Below, one piece after another: positions 1 to 5,658 of a stretch of 13,051 nt of DNA. How positions within the stretch are numbered: the first letter of the stretch is position 1; each line of letters starts with the position of its first letter. The stretch lies in contig JAVBYP010000238.1 of the NCBI GenBank assembly GCA_030823965.1, positions 1-13,051 on the forward strand, in the 5' to 3' direction. The DNA comes from Sideroxydans sp. GTDB lineage: Bacteria > Pseudomonadota > Gammaproteobacteria > Burkholderiales > Gallionellaceae. A program made the position numbers and the translations under genes. The notes under the pieces were generated by a model. The model was given only the letters and a program-made list of their open reading frames with translations. It was not told the DNA's origin and ran no database searches.

Positions 1-79
1 CGATGCCGATGACCATCCCCGCCACGACTTTAGATTTTGGAGCTCCGCCGCCACTGCCTGTGTTACCCGCTCTAGCCAT
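1..79 (-). CDS. N-terminus of a small membrane protein, possibly SPOR-domain (partial)
   Basis: Only the first 26 codons are inside the window; the gene runs off the left edge. The reading is MARAGNTGSGGGAPKSKVVA followed by GMVIGI: a Gly/Ser-rich, basic N-terminus leading into what looks like the start of a hydrophobic segment, so a single-pass inner-membrane protein with a cytoplasmic N-terminus is likely. The ATG (complement of 77-79) has a good ribosome binding site, AAGGAA, a few bases upstream. It starts 18 bp after the argS stop on the same strand, so the two are probably co-transcribed. In many betaproteobacteria the gene after argS encodes a SPOR-domain (peptidoglycan-binding, division-associated) protein with this type of N-terminus. 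That identity comes from context only, because no SPOR domain is visible here. Confidence 0.55.
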   Translation of the reverse strand, partial: MARAGNTGSGGGAPKSKVVAGMVIGI

Positions 80-97
80 GTCCGTTCCTTTATGTAC

Positions 98-1774
98 TTA
101 CATCTTGTCAGGCGCACTCACGCCCAACAGTGCCAAACCATTCTTGATCGTTTGCGCTACGGCGGCGATCAATGCCAACCGTGCCAGCTTGACCTTCTCG
201 TCTTCGACCAAGAAGCGCGAGGCATTGTAATAGCTGTGGAAATCAGCCGCCAACTCTTTGAGGTAGAAGGCGACCAGATGCGGCGCAAGGTCTTCTGCCG
301 CTGTCTCGATCACTTGCGGGTAATCGATCATGCGCTGCAGCAACGCTGTCTCGTACTCGCTATCCAAGATGCTCATGTCGGCATTCAATAAGGCAGCGCG
401 TTCACCGCCCCACTGCGCCAACACGGTGCTGATACGCGCATGGGCGTACTGGATGTAATAAACGGGATTGTCATTGCTCTGCGATTTCGCCAAGTCGATG
501 TCGAACACCAGTTGCGAATCGGGATGGCGCGCGGCGAGGAAGTAGCGAGTGGCATCGCAGCCCACTTCGTCGATGAGGTCGCGCAAGGTGACGTAACTAC
601 CCGCACGTTTGGAGATCTTCACCTCTTCGCCGTTCTTCAGCACGGTCACCATCTGGTGCAACACATAGTCAGGCCAACCCTTAGGGATGCCTGCATCCAA
701 TGCTTGCAGACCCGCACGCACACGCGTGATGGTGCTGTGGTGGTCAGAGCCTTGTTCATTGATGACACGCACGAAGCCGCGTTTCCATTTTTCCAAATGG
801 TAGGCGACGTCAGGCACGAAGTAGGTGTAGCCACCATCGGTCTTGCGCATCACGCGGTCTTTGTCATCGCCGAAGTCGGTGGTGCGCAACCATAGCGCGC
901 CCTCCTGCTCATAAGTGTGGCCGCTGGCGATGAGCTTCTGCACCGTCGCATCGACCTTGCCTTCTGTGTAGAGCGCAGACTCCAAAGAGAACACATCGAA
1001 CTCCACGCCGAACGCGCGCAAGTCCAAGTCTTGTTCGCGGCGCAGATACGCGACGGCGAAATGGCGTATGGCTTCAGCATCGTTCACATCACCTTTTCCA
1101 GTGATGTTCTGGTCGCTAGAGACGATGGTCTCTTTCGCCAGATAGGCGCGCGCCACGTCGGCGATGTAGTCACCGCGATAGCCACTTTCCGGCCACGAAG
1201 GGTCATCCGGTGTGACGCCCTTACAGCGCAGTTGCACCGACAACGTGAGATTGTCGATCTGCACACCCGCGTCGTTGTAATAGAACTCGCGCGTCACATC
1301 CCAGCCTGCGGCATCCAACACACTGCACAAACAATCACCCACTGCCGCGCCGCGCCCATGACCAACGTGCAACGGCCCCGTCGGATTAGCGGAGACGAAT
1401 TCCACACCCACCTTCTTGCCCGCGCCTGCATTGATACGACCGAAATTCGCAGCCGCTTGCAACACACCACGCACTACCTCTTGCTTGGCGGCTTTGGTGA
1501 TGAAGACATTGATGAAACCCGCACCTGCGATCTCCACCTTCTCCACCACATCGGATTTGGGCAAAGCAGTGATCAGCGCATTGGCGATGTCGCGTGGAGA
1601 TTTGCGCAACGGCTTCGCCAACTGCATCGCCAGATTGCAGGCGTAATCGCCATGCGAGGCTTGTTTAGGACGTTCGATAAGGATCGTCGCCCCCACGAAA
1701 TCAGGGGCGACTTCGCGCAAAGCGTGCGCGAAAGATTCAGCTAAATGAGATTTGAAATTGAGGACAGCGGACAT
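98..1774 (-). CDS. argS: Arginyl-tRNA synthetase (ArgRS), class I
   Basis: Cytoplasmic enzyme that charges tRNA-Arg with arginine using ATP. The 558-residue product has the normal bacterial length. An N-terminal Add-1 type domain covers roughly residues 1-110. The class I catalytic core follows, with the HIGH signature as HVGH (136-139) in the context [18 protein letters not shown]. The KMSKS loop is in the ArgRS-typical form KISKRAG (386-392). A GSDHH motif lies near 343-347 and an anticodon-binding DALR-type helical domain from about 437 to the end (YNASRFL region included). The ATG at 1774 has only a weak Shine-Dalgarno (CTGGTG), but the protein begins as the family does. The next gene follows after 18 bp. 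An extended -10 (TGCTATAAT) on this strand about 115 bp upstream is the likely promoter. Nothing is missing or broken. Confidence 0.98.
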   Translation of the reverse strand: MSAVLNFKSHLAESFAHALREVAPDFVGATILIERPKQASHGDYACNLAMQLAKPLRKSPRDIANALITALPKSDVVEKVEIAGAGFINVFITKAAKQEVVRGVLQAAANFGRINAGAGKKVGVEFVSANPTGPLHVGHGRGAAVGDCLCSVLDAAGWDVTREFYYNDAGVQIDNLTLSVQLRCKGVTPDDPSWPESGYRGDYIADVARAYLAKETIVSSDQNITGKGDVNDAEAIRHFAVAYLRREQDLDLRAFGVEFDVFSLESALYTEGKVDATVQKLIASGHTYEQEGALWLRTTDFGDDKDRVMRKTDGGYTYFVPDVAYHLEKWKRGFVRVINEQGSDHHSTITRVRAGLQALDAGIPKGWPDYVLHQMVTVLKNGEEVKISKRAGSYVTLRDLIDEVGCDATRYFLAARHPDSQLVFDIDLAKSQSNDNPVYYIQYAHARISTVLAQWGGERAALLNADMSILDSEYETALLQRMIDYPQVIETAAEDLAPHLVAFYLKELAADFHSYYNASRFLVEDEKVKLARLALIAAVAQTIKNGLALLGVSAPDKM

Positions 1775-1820
1775 GAAACAGCACCAGAGTAAAAATAATC
1801 ATCGCCTAGCGAATCATTTG

Positions 1821-1874
1821 CCCCTCTCCCTCTGGGGGAGGGTTGAGGTGGGGGAGCGGGTGCTTTTCACCCGC
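1821..1874. repeat. REP-like GC-rich palindromic repeat, two adjacent hairpins
   Basis: Two hairpins lie side by side. In the first, CCCTCTCCC (1822-1830) pairs with GGGGGAGGG (1834-1842) across TCT, 9 bp with one G-U. In the second, GCGGGTG (1856-1862) pairs perfectly with CACCCGC (1868-1874) across CTTTT. The CCCTCTCCC...GGGAGGGTTGAGGTGGGGG wording matches a kind of intergenic repeat that is scattered in many copies in proteobacterial genomes. It lies in the argS leader, or between divergent promoters, and has no T-run that would make it a simple terminator. Copy number in this genome cannot be judged from one window. Confidence 0.6.
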
Positions 1875-1889
1875 CCAAAAGTGGCGCGG

Positions 1890-1898
1890 ATTATAGCA
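1890..1898 (-). promoter_or_regulatory. Extended -10 promoter element for argS
   Basis: Read on the minus strand the sequence is TGCTATAAT, a perfect TATAAT preceded by the TGn extension. No good -35 is found 16-18 bp upstream (GTAACC at 17 bp), which is usual for extended -10 promoters. Transcription would start near 1883, giving a leader of about 110 nt that includes the REP-like repeat at 1821-1874. The predicted -35 position coincides with the outer arm of the inverted repeat at 1912-1970. Confidence 0.5.
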
Positions 1899-1911
1899 TT
1901 TGAGGGACTCT

Positions 1912-1970
1912 CGGTTACCTATCAAACTCGGCGAACTGTGACTTCCCCCATCCCAGTTCGGCAGTAACCG
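1912..1970. promoter_or_regulatory. Nested inverted repeat between argS and the hydrogenase operon
   Basis: The outer arms are CGGTTAC (1912-1918) and GTAACCG (1964-1970). The inner arms are CGAACTG (1932-1938) and CAGTTCG (1954-1960). Both 7-bp pairs are perfect. The right-hand gap is 3 nt, the left-hand gap 13 nt and the apical loop 15 nt. It lies just upstream of the candidate hypC promoter and overlaps the expected -35 of argS, so it could be a double operator or an RNA structure. No known regulator site is recognised. The remaining intergenic bases show nothing else clear. Confidence 0.4.
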
Positions 1971-1988
1971 GAAAATGGCAGAAGATGT

Positions 1989-2016
1989 TTGACCCGATAG
2001 AGTGATGCGGTAGCAT
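1989..2016 (+). promoter_or_regulatory. Candidate sigma70 promoter of the hydrogenase operon
   Basis: TTGACC (1989-1994, five of six consensus bases) is followed after 16 bp by TAGCAT (2011-2016), which keeps the key TA...T positions. Transcription would start near 2023, leaving about 34 nt before the hypC ATG with GGAG at 2042-2045. The -10 is weak, so an activator may be needed; the nested inverted repeat just upstream could bind one. This is a prediction by eye. Confidence 0.35.
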
Positions 2017-2056
2017 GGCTTCAAAGTTGAGAATACCGATTGGAGTAGATACTGCC

Positions 2057-2326
2057 ATGTGCCTAGGCATCCCTATGCAGATCATCGAGCTAGAAGGCGC
2101 TTTCGCATGGTGCGAAGGACGGGGCAGGCATGAGCGCTTGAGCACCCTGTGGCTGGAAGATGTCGCGGTCGGGGATTGGGTATATGCCGTGTTGGGGCAG
2201 GCGCGCGAGAAGCTGACAATAGAACGGGTGATAGAGATCAACCTAGCACTCGATGGCCTCACCGCAGCCCTGCAAGGCGAGACCGATCTCGACAAGTACT
2301 TCCCCGACCTACCCGCATCCAAATGA
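2057..2326 (+). CDS. hypC: HypC/HupF(HoxL)-family hydrogenase maturation chaperone
   Basis: Small chaperone of 89 residues that carries the Fe(CN)2CO unit and delivers it to the hydrogenase large-subunit precursor. The family hallmark MCLGIP is at the N-terminus, with Cys2 as the essential ligand after Met removal. This fixes the start at 2057, with GGAG 11 nt upstream, rather than at an in-frame ATG at 2015 that would bury the Cys. The middle (VGDWVYAVLGQAREKL) departs from the usual HypC form around HVGFAI. With the tail DLDKYFPDL it reads more like the HupF/HoxL branch, the HypC paralogue that works with HupK/HoxV. The next gene encodes exactly that partner and overlaps by ATGA (2323-2326), which supports this reading. 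It is the first gene of the hydrogenase operon. The family is certain; the HypC-versus-HupF subtype is inferred. Confidence 0.93.
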   Translation: MCLGIPMQIIELEGAFAWCEGRGRHERLSTLWLEDVAVGDWVYAVLGQAREKLTIERVIEINLALDGLTAALQGETDLDKYFPDLPASK

Positions 2327-3279
2327 CGACTTATTCAGATACCGGCCGTGTACTCATAAGTCTCACCTGTTCTGCCGGACAAGTGACCGGGGTTCAAGTG
2401 AATAGTGAACGCCCTGAGGTATCGCAACTGTTGCGCGGCAGGACGACACCGCAAGTGATCCGTATGGTTTCTTCGATGTTCGCCTTGTGTGGACACGCTC
2501 AGATGCGTGCCGCAGTGTTGGCGATGTCTGCAGCACGTGGCGAAAAATGCAACCCCACGATCGATCAAGAGGTTCGGCGCGAAGCTTTACGCGAACATCT
2601 GTGGCATTGCCTGCTAGATCTGCCGCAACTACTGGGTCACGTCGAACTCAAGCAAGAGTTCGTCCTTGGCGCCAAGGCGATAGCGAATGGGCAGCGTGAT
2701 GACCTCTATGCATTGCTTTCCGATCCATCGATCCAGGGACTGCGCATGCGCCTGTCCGAATTCGATGACGCACAAATATCCCAGAAACTTTTACCGCGAC
2801 TGAGCGCAAGAGATTCTCTGCTTGCATGGCCGAGACTCTCGTCTGAGTTCTGTCGGCATCCCATGTGGAAAGATGCCGCAGCAGTCACAGGCGCCATCAC
2901 AAGCGCTGATGATTCGGCCACGTCGTTCTTCTCTGCTCGCTGGCACGCGCGTTTCGATGAGCTGACCAACTGGGCATCAGGCCATGACGTGGCAGGCCAT
3001 GTCGGCACCGTGAGTGCCATACCTGTCGCGTCCTCCATCGGGCGTGCACTAGTGGAGACTGCTCGTGGGCTACTGATGCATGAGGTCGTAATGGATGGCG
3101 ATGTCGTTGCCGACTATCTGATCGTCGCGCCAACCGAATGGAACTTCCATCCTCAGGGGTTGCTTCACGCTCAACTATTCGGCGCGGATGCGCGTGATCG
3201 GGATGTGCTACAACAACGAGTCTCGCGGCTCGTCACCACACTCGATCCTTGCGTGCCGTGGGAATTGGAATGGGCATGA
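2323..3279 (+). CDS. hupK: HupK/HoxV-type hydrogenase maturation scaffold
   Basis: 318-residue cytoplasmic protein that is a degenerate relative of the [NiFe]-hydrogenase large subunit. Near the N-terminus FALCGHAQ (53-60) corresponds to the large-subunit RICGVC motif, keeping C56 but with Ala where the second Cys should be. The segment around 246-279 (ARGLLMHEVVMDGD... TEWNFHP) aligns by eye with HynL ARGALSHW...STWNAGPRD. The C-terminus DPCVPWELEWA keeps the first Cys (C310) of DPCxxCxxH, while the second is Trp and the His is Glu, and no cleavable tail follows. So it cannot hold nickel in the normal way but could hold the Fe(CN)2CO unit through C56 and C310. HoxV of Ralstonia is known as such a scaffold and works with the HypC-like HoxL. 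The start ATG at 2323 overlaps the hypC stop. A longer in-frame extension upstream is only the out-of-frame shadow of hypC. Confidence 0.88.
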   Translation: MTTYSDTGRVLISLTCSAGQVTGVQVNSERPEVSQLLRGRTTPQVIRMVSSMFALCGHAQMRAAVLAMSAARGEKCNPTIDQEVRREALREHLWHCLLDLPQLLGHVELKQEFVLGAKAIANGQRDDLYALLSDPSIQGLRMRLSEFDDAQISQKLLPRLSARDSLLAWPRLSSEFCRHPMWKDAAAVTGAITSADDSATSFFSARWHARFDELTNWASGHDVAGHVGTVSAIPVASSIGRALVETARGLLMHEVVMDGDVVADYLIVAPTEWNFHPQGLLHAQLFGADARDRDVLQQRVSRLVTTLDPCVPWELEWA

Positions 3280-3758
3280 AGATATTGGTGCTGGGTATCG
3301 GCAACACGCTACTCACCGATGAGGGAGTGGGCATCTTCGCCCTGCGTGAACTGGAAGTTCAATACGGCGCGCGTGAAGAGATGGAATTCCTCGATGGCGG
3401 CACACTGTCGTTCACCCTAGCCGTGCCCATTAGCGAGTGCGATGCATTGCTAGTGATCGATGCTGCGGAGTTGTGCGCAGCACCTGGAACAGTTCGTAGT
3501 TTTGAGGGGGAAGCGATGGATGCTTTTCTAGGTGCGAACCGTAAGAGCAGCGTACATGAGGTGGGCCTACTCGACCTCATGTCCATCTCGCGCTTGACTG
3601 GACATTGGCCACAACGACGCGCGCTCATCGGTGTGCAACCTGCCTTGATCGAATGGGGTGAATCGTTGTCACCGCTGGTGGCCGCCTCCTTACCGGAGAT
3701 ATGTACGACCGCCGCCAGGATCATTGAGAGATTCAATCATTCGTGGCGTGTGGAATAG
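3276..3758 (+). CDS. hynD: [NiFe]-hydrogenase maturation endopeptidase (HybD/HupD family)
   Basis: Cytoplasmic protease of 160 residues that trims the C-terminal peptide of the large subunit once nickel has been inserted. It shows the HybD-type fold signature: GIGNTLLTDEGVG at 7-19 with nickel ligand E16, LLVIDA with D62, and SVHEVGL with H94. These positions match the E16/D62/H93 triad of HybD closely. Its probable substrate is HynL in the same operon, with cleavage after the His of DPCxxCxxH. The start at 3276 overlaps the hupK stop as ATGA; an upstream ATG at 3270 is also possible. A 96-bp gap separates it from hynS and carries its own promoter candidate. The symbol follows the Thiocapsa naming and hupD would be equivalent. 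Confidence 0.95.
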   Translation: MKILVLGIGNTLLTDEGVGIFALRELEVQYGAREEMEFLDGGTLSFTLAVPISECDALLVIDAAELCAAPGTVRSFEGEAMDAFLGANRKSSVHEVGLLDLMSISRLTGHWPQRRALIGVQPALIEWGESLSPLVAASLPEICTTAARIIERFNHSWRVE

Positions 3759-3764
3759 TCAACT

Positions 3765-3790
3765 ATTGATGACCCGATTGATGGATTGAC
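3765..3790 (+). repeat. Short direct repeats ATTGATG in the gap before hynS
   Basis: ATTGATG occurs at 3765-3771 and 3777-3783 (12-bp step), and a partial copy ATTGAC is at 3785-3790. The last copy runs into the candidate -35 TTGACC at 3786. Tandem half-sites directly in front of a -35 are a common layout for response-regulator binding. No specific regulator is recognised. Confidence 0.3.
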
Positions 3791-3814
3791 CTCAGCAGAT
3801 CAGCCGCTCAGAAT
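3786..3814 (+). promoter_or_regulatory. Candidate internal promoter for the hynS-isp1-isp2-hynL genes
   Basis: TTGACC (3786-3791) is followed after 17 bp by CAGAAT (3809-3814), which matches TATAAT in four of six positions. Transcription would start near 3821, giving a leader of about 34 nt with TAGGAG (3844-3849) before the hynS ATG. It would allow the structural genes to be expressed separately from the maturation genes. Assigned by eye only. Confidence 0.3.
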
Positions 3815-3854
3815 GCAGGTAGGTCGCGCAGTTAATTCCGTTCTAGGAGTCAAC

Positions 3855-4970
3855 ATGAAGCAAACAAATTCCCCTAAGGTCTTACAAGGAACCGTAGGCG
3901 AAGGCTTGGAACAGCGCGGCATCACTCGCCGCGAGTTCCTCAAATTCTGTACTGCCCTGACAGCGATGCTGGCCTTGCCACCTTCGATGGCCAGCGTGAT
4001 GGCCGAGGCGATAGCCAAGGCACGACGGCAATCGGTGATCTGGCTCTCTTTCCAAGAATGCACTGGTTGCACCGAATCCATCACACGCTCGCATTCGCCG
4101 ACCTTAGAAACACTGATCTTCGACCTCATCTCGCTCGACTATCACCACACGCTGCAAGCTGCCTCAGCTGAGGCAGCAGAACTTGCGCGTACTCAGGCGA
4201 TGCAAGAAAACGCAGGCAAGTATCTGCTGGTCGTCGATGGTTCGATACCGATGGGCGATCCTGGATATTCGACCATCGCCGGTATCAGCAACTACGACAT
4301 GCTGATCGAGACTGCCAAGGGTGCGGCGGCCATCGTCGCAGTAGGAACTTGTGCGACTTATGGCGGATTGCCTAAAGCAGATCCGAATCCCACGGGGGCA
4401 GTGGCAGTGAGCGACATCATCAAGGACAAGCCCATCATCAATGTGCCCGGGTGCCCACCGATACCGGTAGTGATGACAGGTGTGCTCGCGCACTTCCTCA
4501 CCTTTGGCAGCATCCCCGAGCTAGATGACTTGGGTCGTCCAAAATCATTCTACGGCGAGACCATCCATGACCGTTGCTATCGTCGACCTTTCTACGATCA
4601 AGGCAAATTCGCGCAAACCTTCGATGACGAAGCGGCACGCATGGGATGGTGTCTATTCAAACTCGGCTGTAAAGGACCCGTCACTTACAACGCCTGCGCC
4701 ACGACCAAATGGAACGACGGTACGAGCTTCCCCATCCAGTCTGGTCATGGCTGCATCGGCTGCTCCGAGCCAAACTTCTGGGATGCGGGTCCGCTCTACA
4801 AAGCGCTATCTATGCCTGTCTCGGCGACAGCCTCTATGCTAGGTGCGGCGGCAGTAGCGGGAGCCGCAGCAGGTGTGGCGATCACATGGCACAACCGTTC
4901 AACTAAAGCTTCGGCCAAAGCAGCGCACGAGAAAGTGACACCTCAAGAGTTGTTGCGGGAGGACAAATGA
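3855..4970 (+). CDS. hynS: [NiFe]-hydrogenase small subunit, Isp-type (group 1e), Tat-exported
   Basis: 371-residue electron-transfer subunit of a periplasm-facing uptake hydrogenase. The Tat signal is TRREFLK (24-30) followed by a hydrophobic stretch to about 50. Cluster ligands are visible. Proximal [4Fe-4S]: C69, C72 (ECTGC), C166 (GTCATYGG), C200 (PGCPP). Distal [4Fe-4S]: H238, C241, C266, C272. Medial [3Fe-4S]: C281, C300, C303, with Pro293 where a fourth Cys would be. The two extra proximal Cys of oxygen-tolerant enzymes are absent (Gly71 and Gly171). A hydrophobic C-terminal helix at about 323-345 should anchor the dimer in the membrane, followed by a 26-residue cytoplasmic tail. The start at 3855 has TAGGAG 5 nt upstream; a longer reading from a TTG at 3786 would precede the Tat signal by an unlikely length. 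The stop overlaps isp1 by ATGA. Confidence 0.96.
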   Translation: MKQTNSPKVLQGTVGEGLEQRGITRREFLKFCTALTAMLALPPSMASVMAEAIAKARRQSVIWLSFQECTGCTESITRSHSPTLETLIFDLISLDYHHTLQAASAEAAELARTQAMQENAGKYLLVVDGSIPMGDPGYSTIAGISNYDMLIETAKGAAAIVAVGTCATYGGLPKADPNPTGAVAVSDIIKDKPIINVPGCPPIPVVMTGVLAHFLTFGSIPELDDLGRPKSFYGETIHDRCYRRPFYDQGKFAQTFDDEAARMGWCLFKLGCKGPVTYNACATTKWNDGTSFPIQSGHGCIGCSEPNFWDAGPLYKALSMPVSATASMLGAAAVAGAAAGVAITWHNRSTKASAKAAHEKVTPQELLREDK

Positions 4971-5626
4971 ACCATCTCGACTTGCTGACCTTCGCACGTG
5001 GCGACGCGCTGAACTGGGCATTGATATTGTTCGCAGCCGGAGTCGTGTTAAGACTATTCGAGATATTCGGACTCGGGCGTAAAGCGGACCTAGCCAAGCC
5101 ACGCACCAATAGTCCCGGCAGCGGTTGGCGTACCGTTTTCACACGCTCCTTGCCGCCGCAGGGTTTGCTAAATCGTGAGCCAGTGACCTACGTCGGCGGT
5201 TATGTGTTCCATTTAGGGCTGTTCGCAACCATTCTGTTCTTCGCACCGCACATCGAATTCTTCGATGACCTATTCGGCATCAGCTGGCCCAATCTGCCTT
5301 CCGCCTTGGTCGATGCATCCGCTGTGGCGGCCATCGTTGCATTGTGTGTGTTGCTCGCACATCGGATCACCAATCCAGTGAAACGCATGCTGTCTGGCTT
5401 TGGTGACTATCTCGCGTGGGCCCTGACGTTGTTACCTTTGCTGACAGGCTATCTGTCCTTTCACCATCTGCTCTTCGAGTACACATTGATGTTGTCGCTG
5501 CACCTTTTCTCGGTCGAATTGTTGCTGGTGTTGTTGCCGTTCACCAAACTGTTCCACACCTTTTCGGTATTCATCTCGCGCTGGTACAACGGCGATATCT
5601 TTGGACGAAAGGGGACGGCATCATGA
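4967..5626 (+). CDS. isp1: Isp1: membrane b-type cytochrome-like subunit of the hydrogenase
   Basis: 219-residue integral membrane protein with about five helices (roughly 11-37, 77-95, 114-135, 146-168, 172-195). It resembles the NarI/DsrM/HdrE group of b-type cytochromes. Histidines inside or at the ends of helices are H82, H95, H132, H166, H167, H179 and H197, some of which should bind heme. GYVFHLGLF and SLHLFSVELLLVLLPFTKLFH are the most family-like stretches. In Thiocapsa and relatives, Isp1 sits between the hydrogenase subunit genes and passes electrons between the periplasmic HynSL and cytoplasmic Isp2 or the quinone pool. The ATG overlaps the hynS stop, with a strong GGGAGG at 4957-4962. 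It ends at TCATGA, where an 11-codon mini-ORF begins. Identity is secured mainly by the hynS-isp1-isp2-hynL order. Confidence 0.9.
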   Translation: MNHLDLLTFARGDALNWALILFAAGVVLRLFEIFGLGRKADLAKPRTNSPGSGWRTVFTRSLPPQGLLNREPVTYVGGYVFHLGLFATILFFAPHIEFFDDLFGISWPNLPSALVDASAVAAIVALCVLLAHRITNPVKRMLSGFGDYLAWALTLLPLLTGYLSFHHLLFEYTLMLSLHLFSVELLLVLLPFTKLFHTFSVFISRWYNGDIFGRKGTAS

Positions 5627-5658
5627 GAATTGCCAACCAAGACGAGGTATCGTCATGA
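5623..5658 (+). CDS. 11-codon coupled mini-ORF between isp1 and isp2 (uncertain)
   Basis: A reading frame MRIANQDEVSS starts at an ATG overlapping the isp1 stop (ATGA 5623-5626) and stops at a TGA overlapping the isp2 start (ATGA 5655-5658). AAAGGGGA lies 7 nt before its ATG, as good a ribosome binding site as any in the operon, while isp2 has its own GAGG (5644-5647). The peptide has no recognisable motif. It may simply be a device that hands ribosomes from isp1 to isp2, or a chance opening. It is too short to be judged by composition. Confidence 0.3.
   Translation: MRIANQDEVSS

Noticed and set aside
917..1744. Long plus-strand open frame (275 codons) opposite argS
   Set aside because: It lies wholly inside a certain argS, has no recognisable domain or ribosome binding site, and is typical antisense openness in GC-rich coding sequence.
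1785..1815. Attenuator-like stem plus T-run in the argS leader (minus strand)
   Set aside because: The stem TCGC/GCGA is only 4 bp; too weak to call a terminator.
1882..1898. Possible sigma54 promoter (TGGC...GC) before hypC
   Set aside because: The GG and GC elements are 11 bp apart instead of the required 10 and TTGC is missing; the same bases form an extended -10 for argS on the other strand.
2015..2056. Upstream in-frame ATG for hypC
   Set aside because: It would add 14 residues before MCLGIP, although the family needs Cys as residue 2, and GGAG is properly placed only for 2057.
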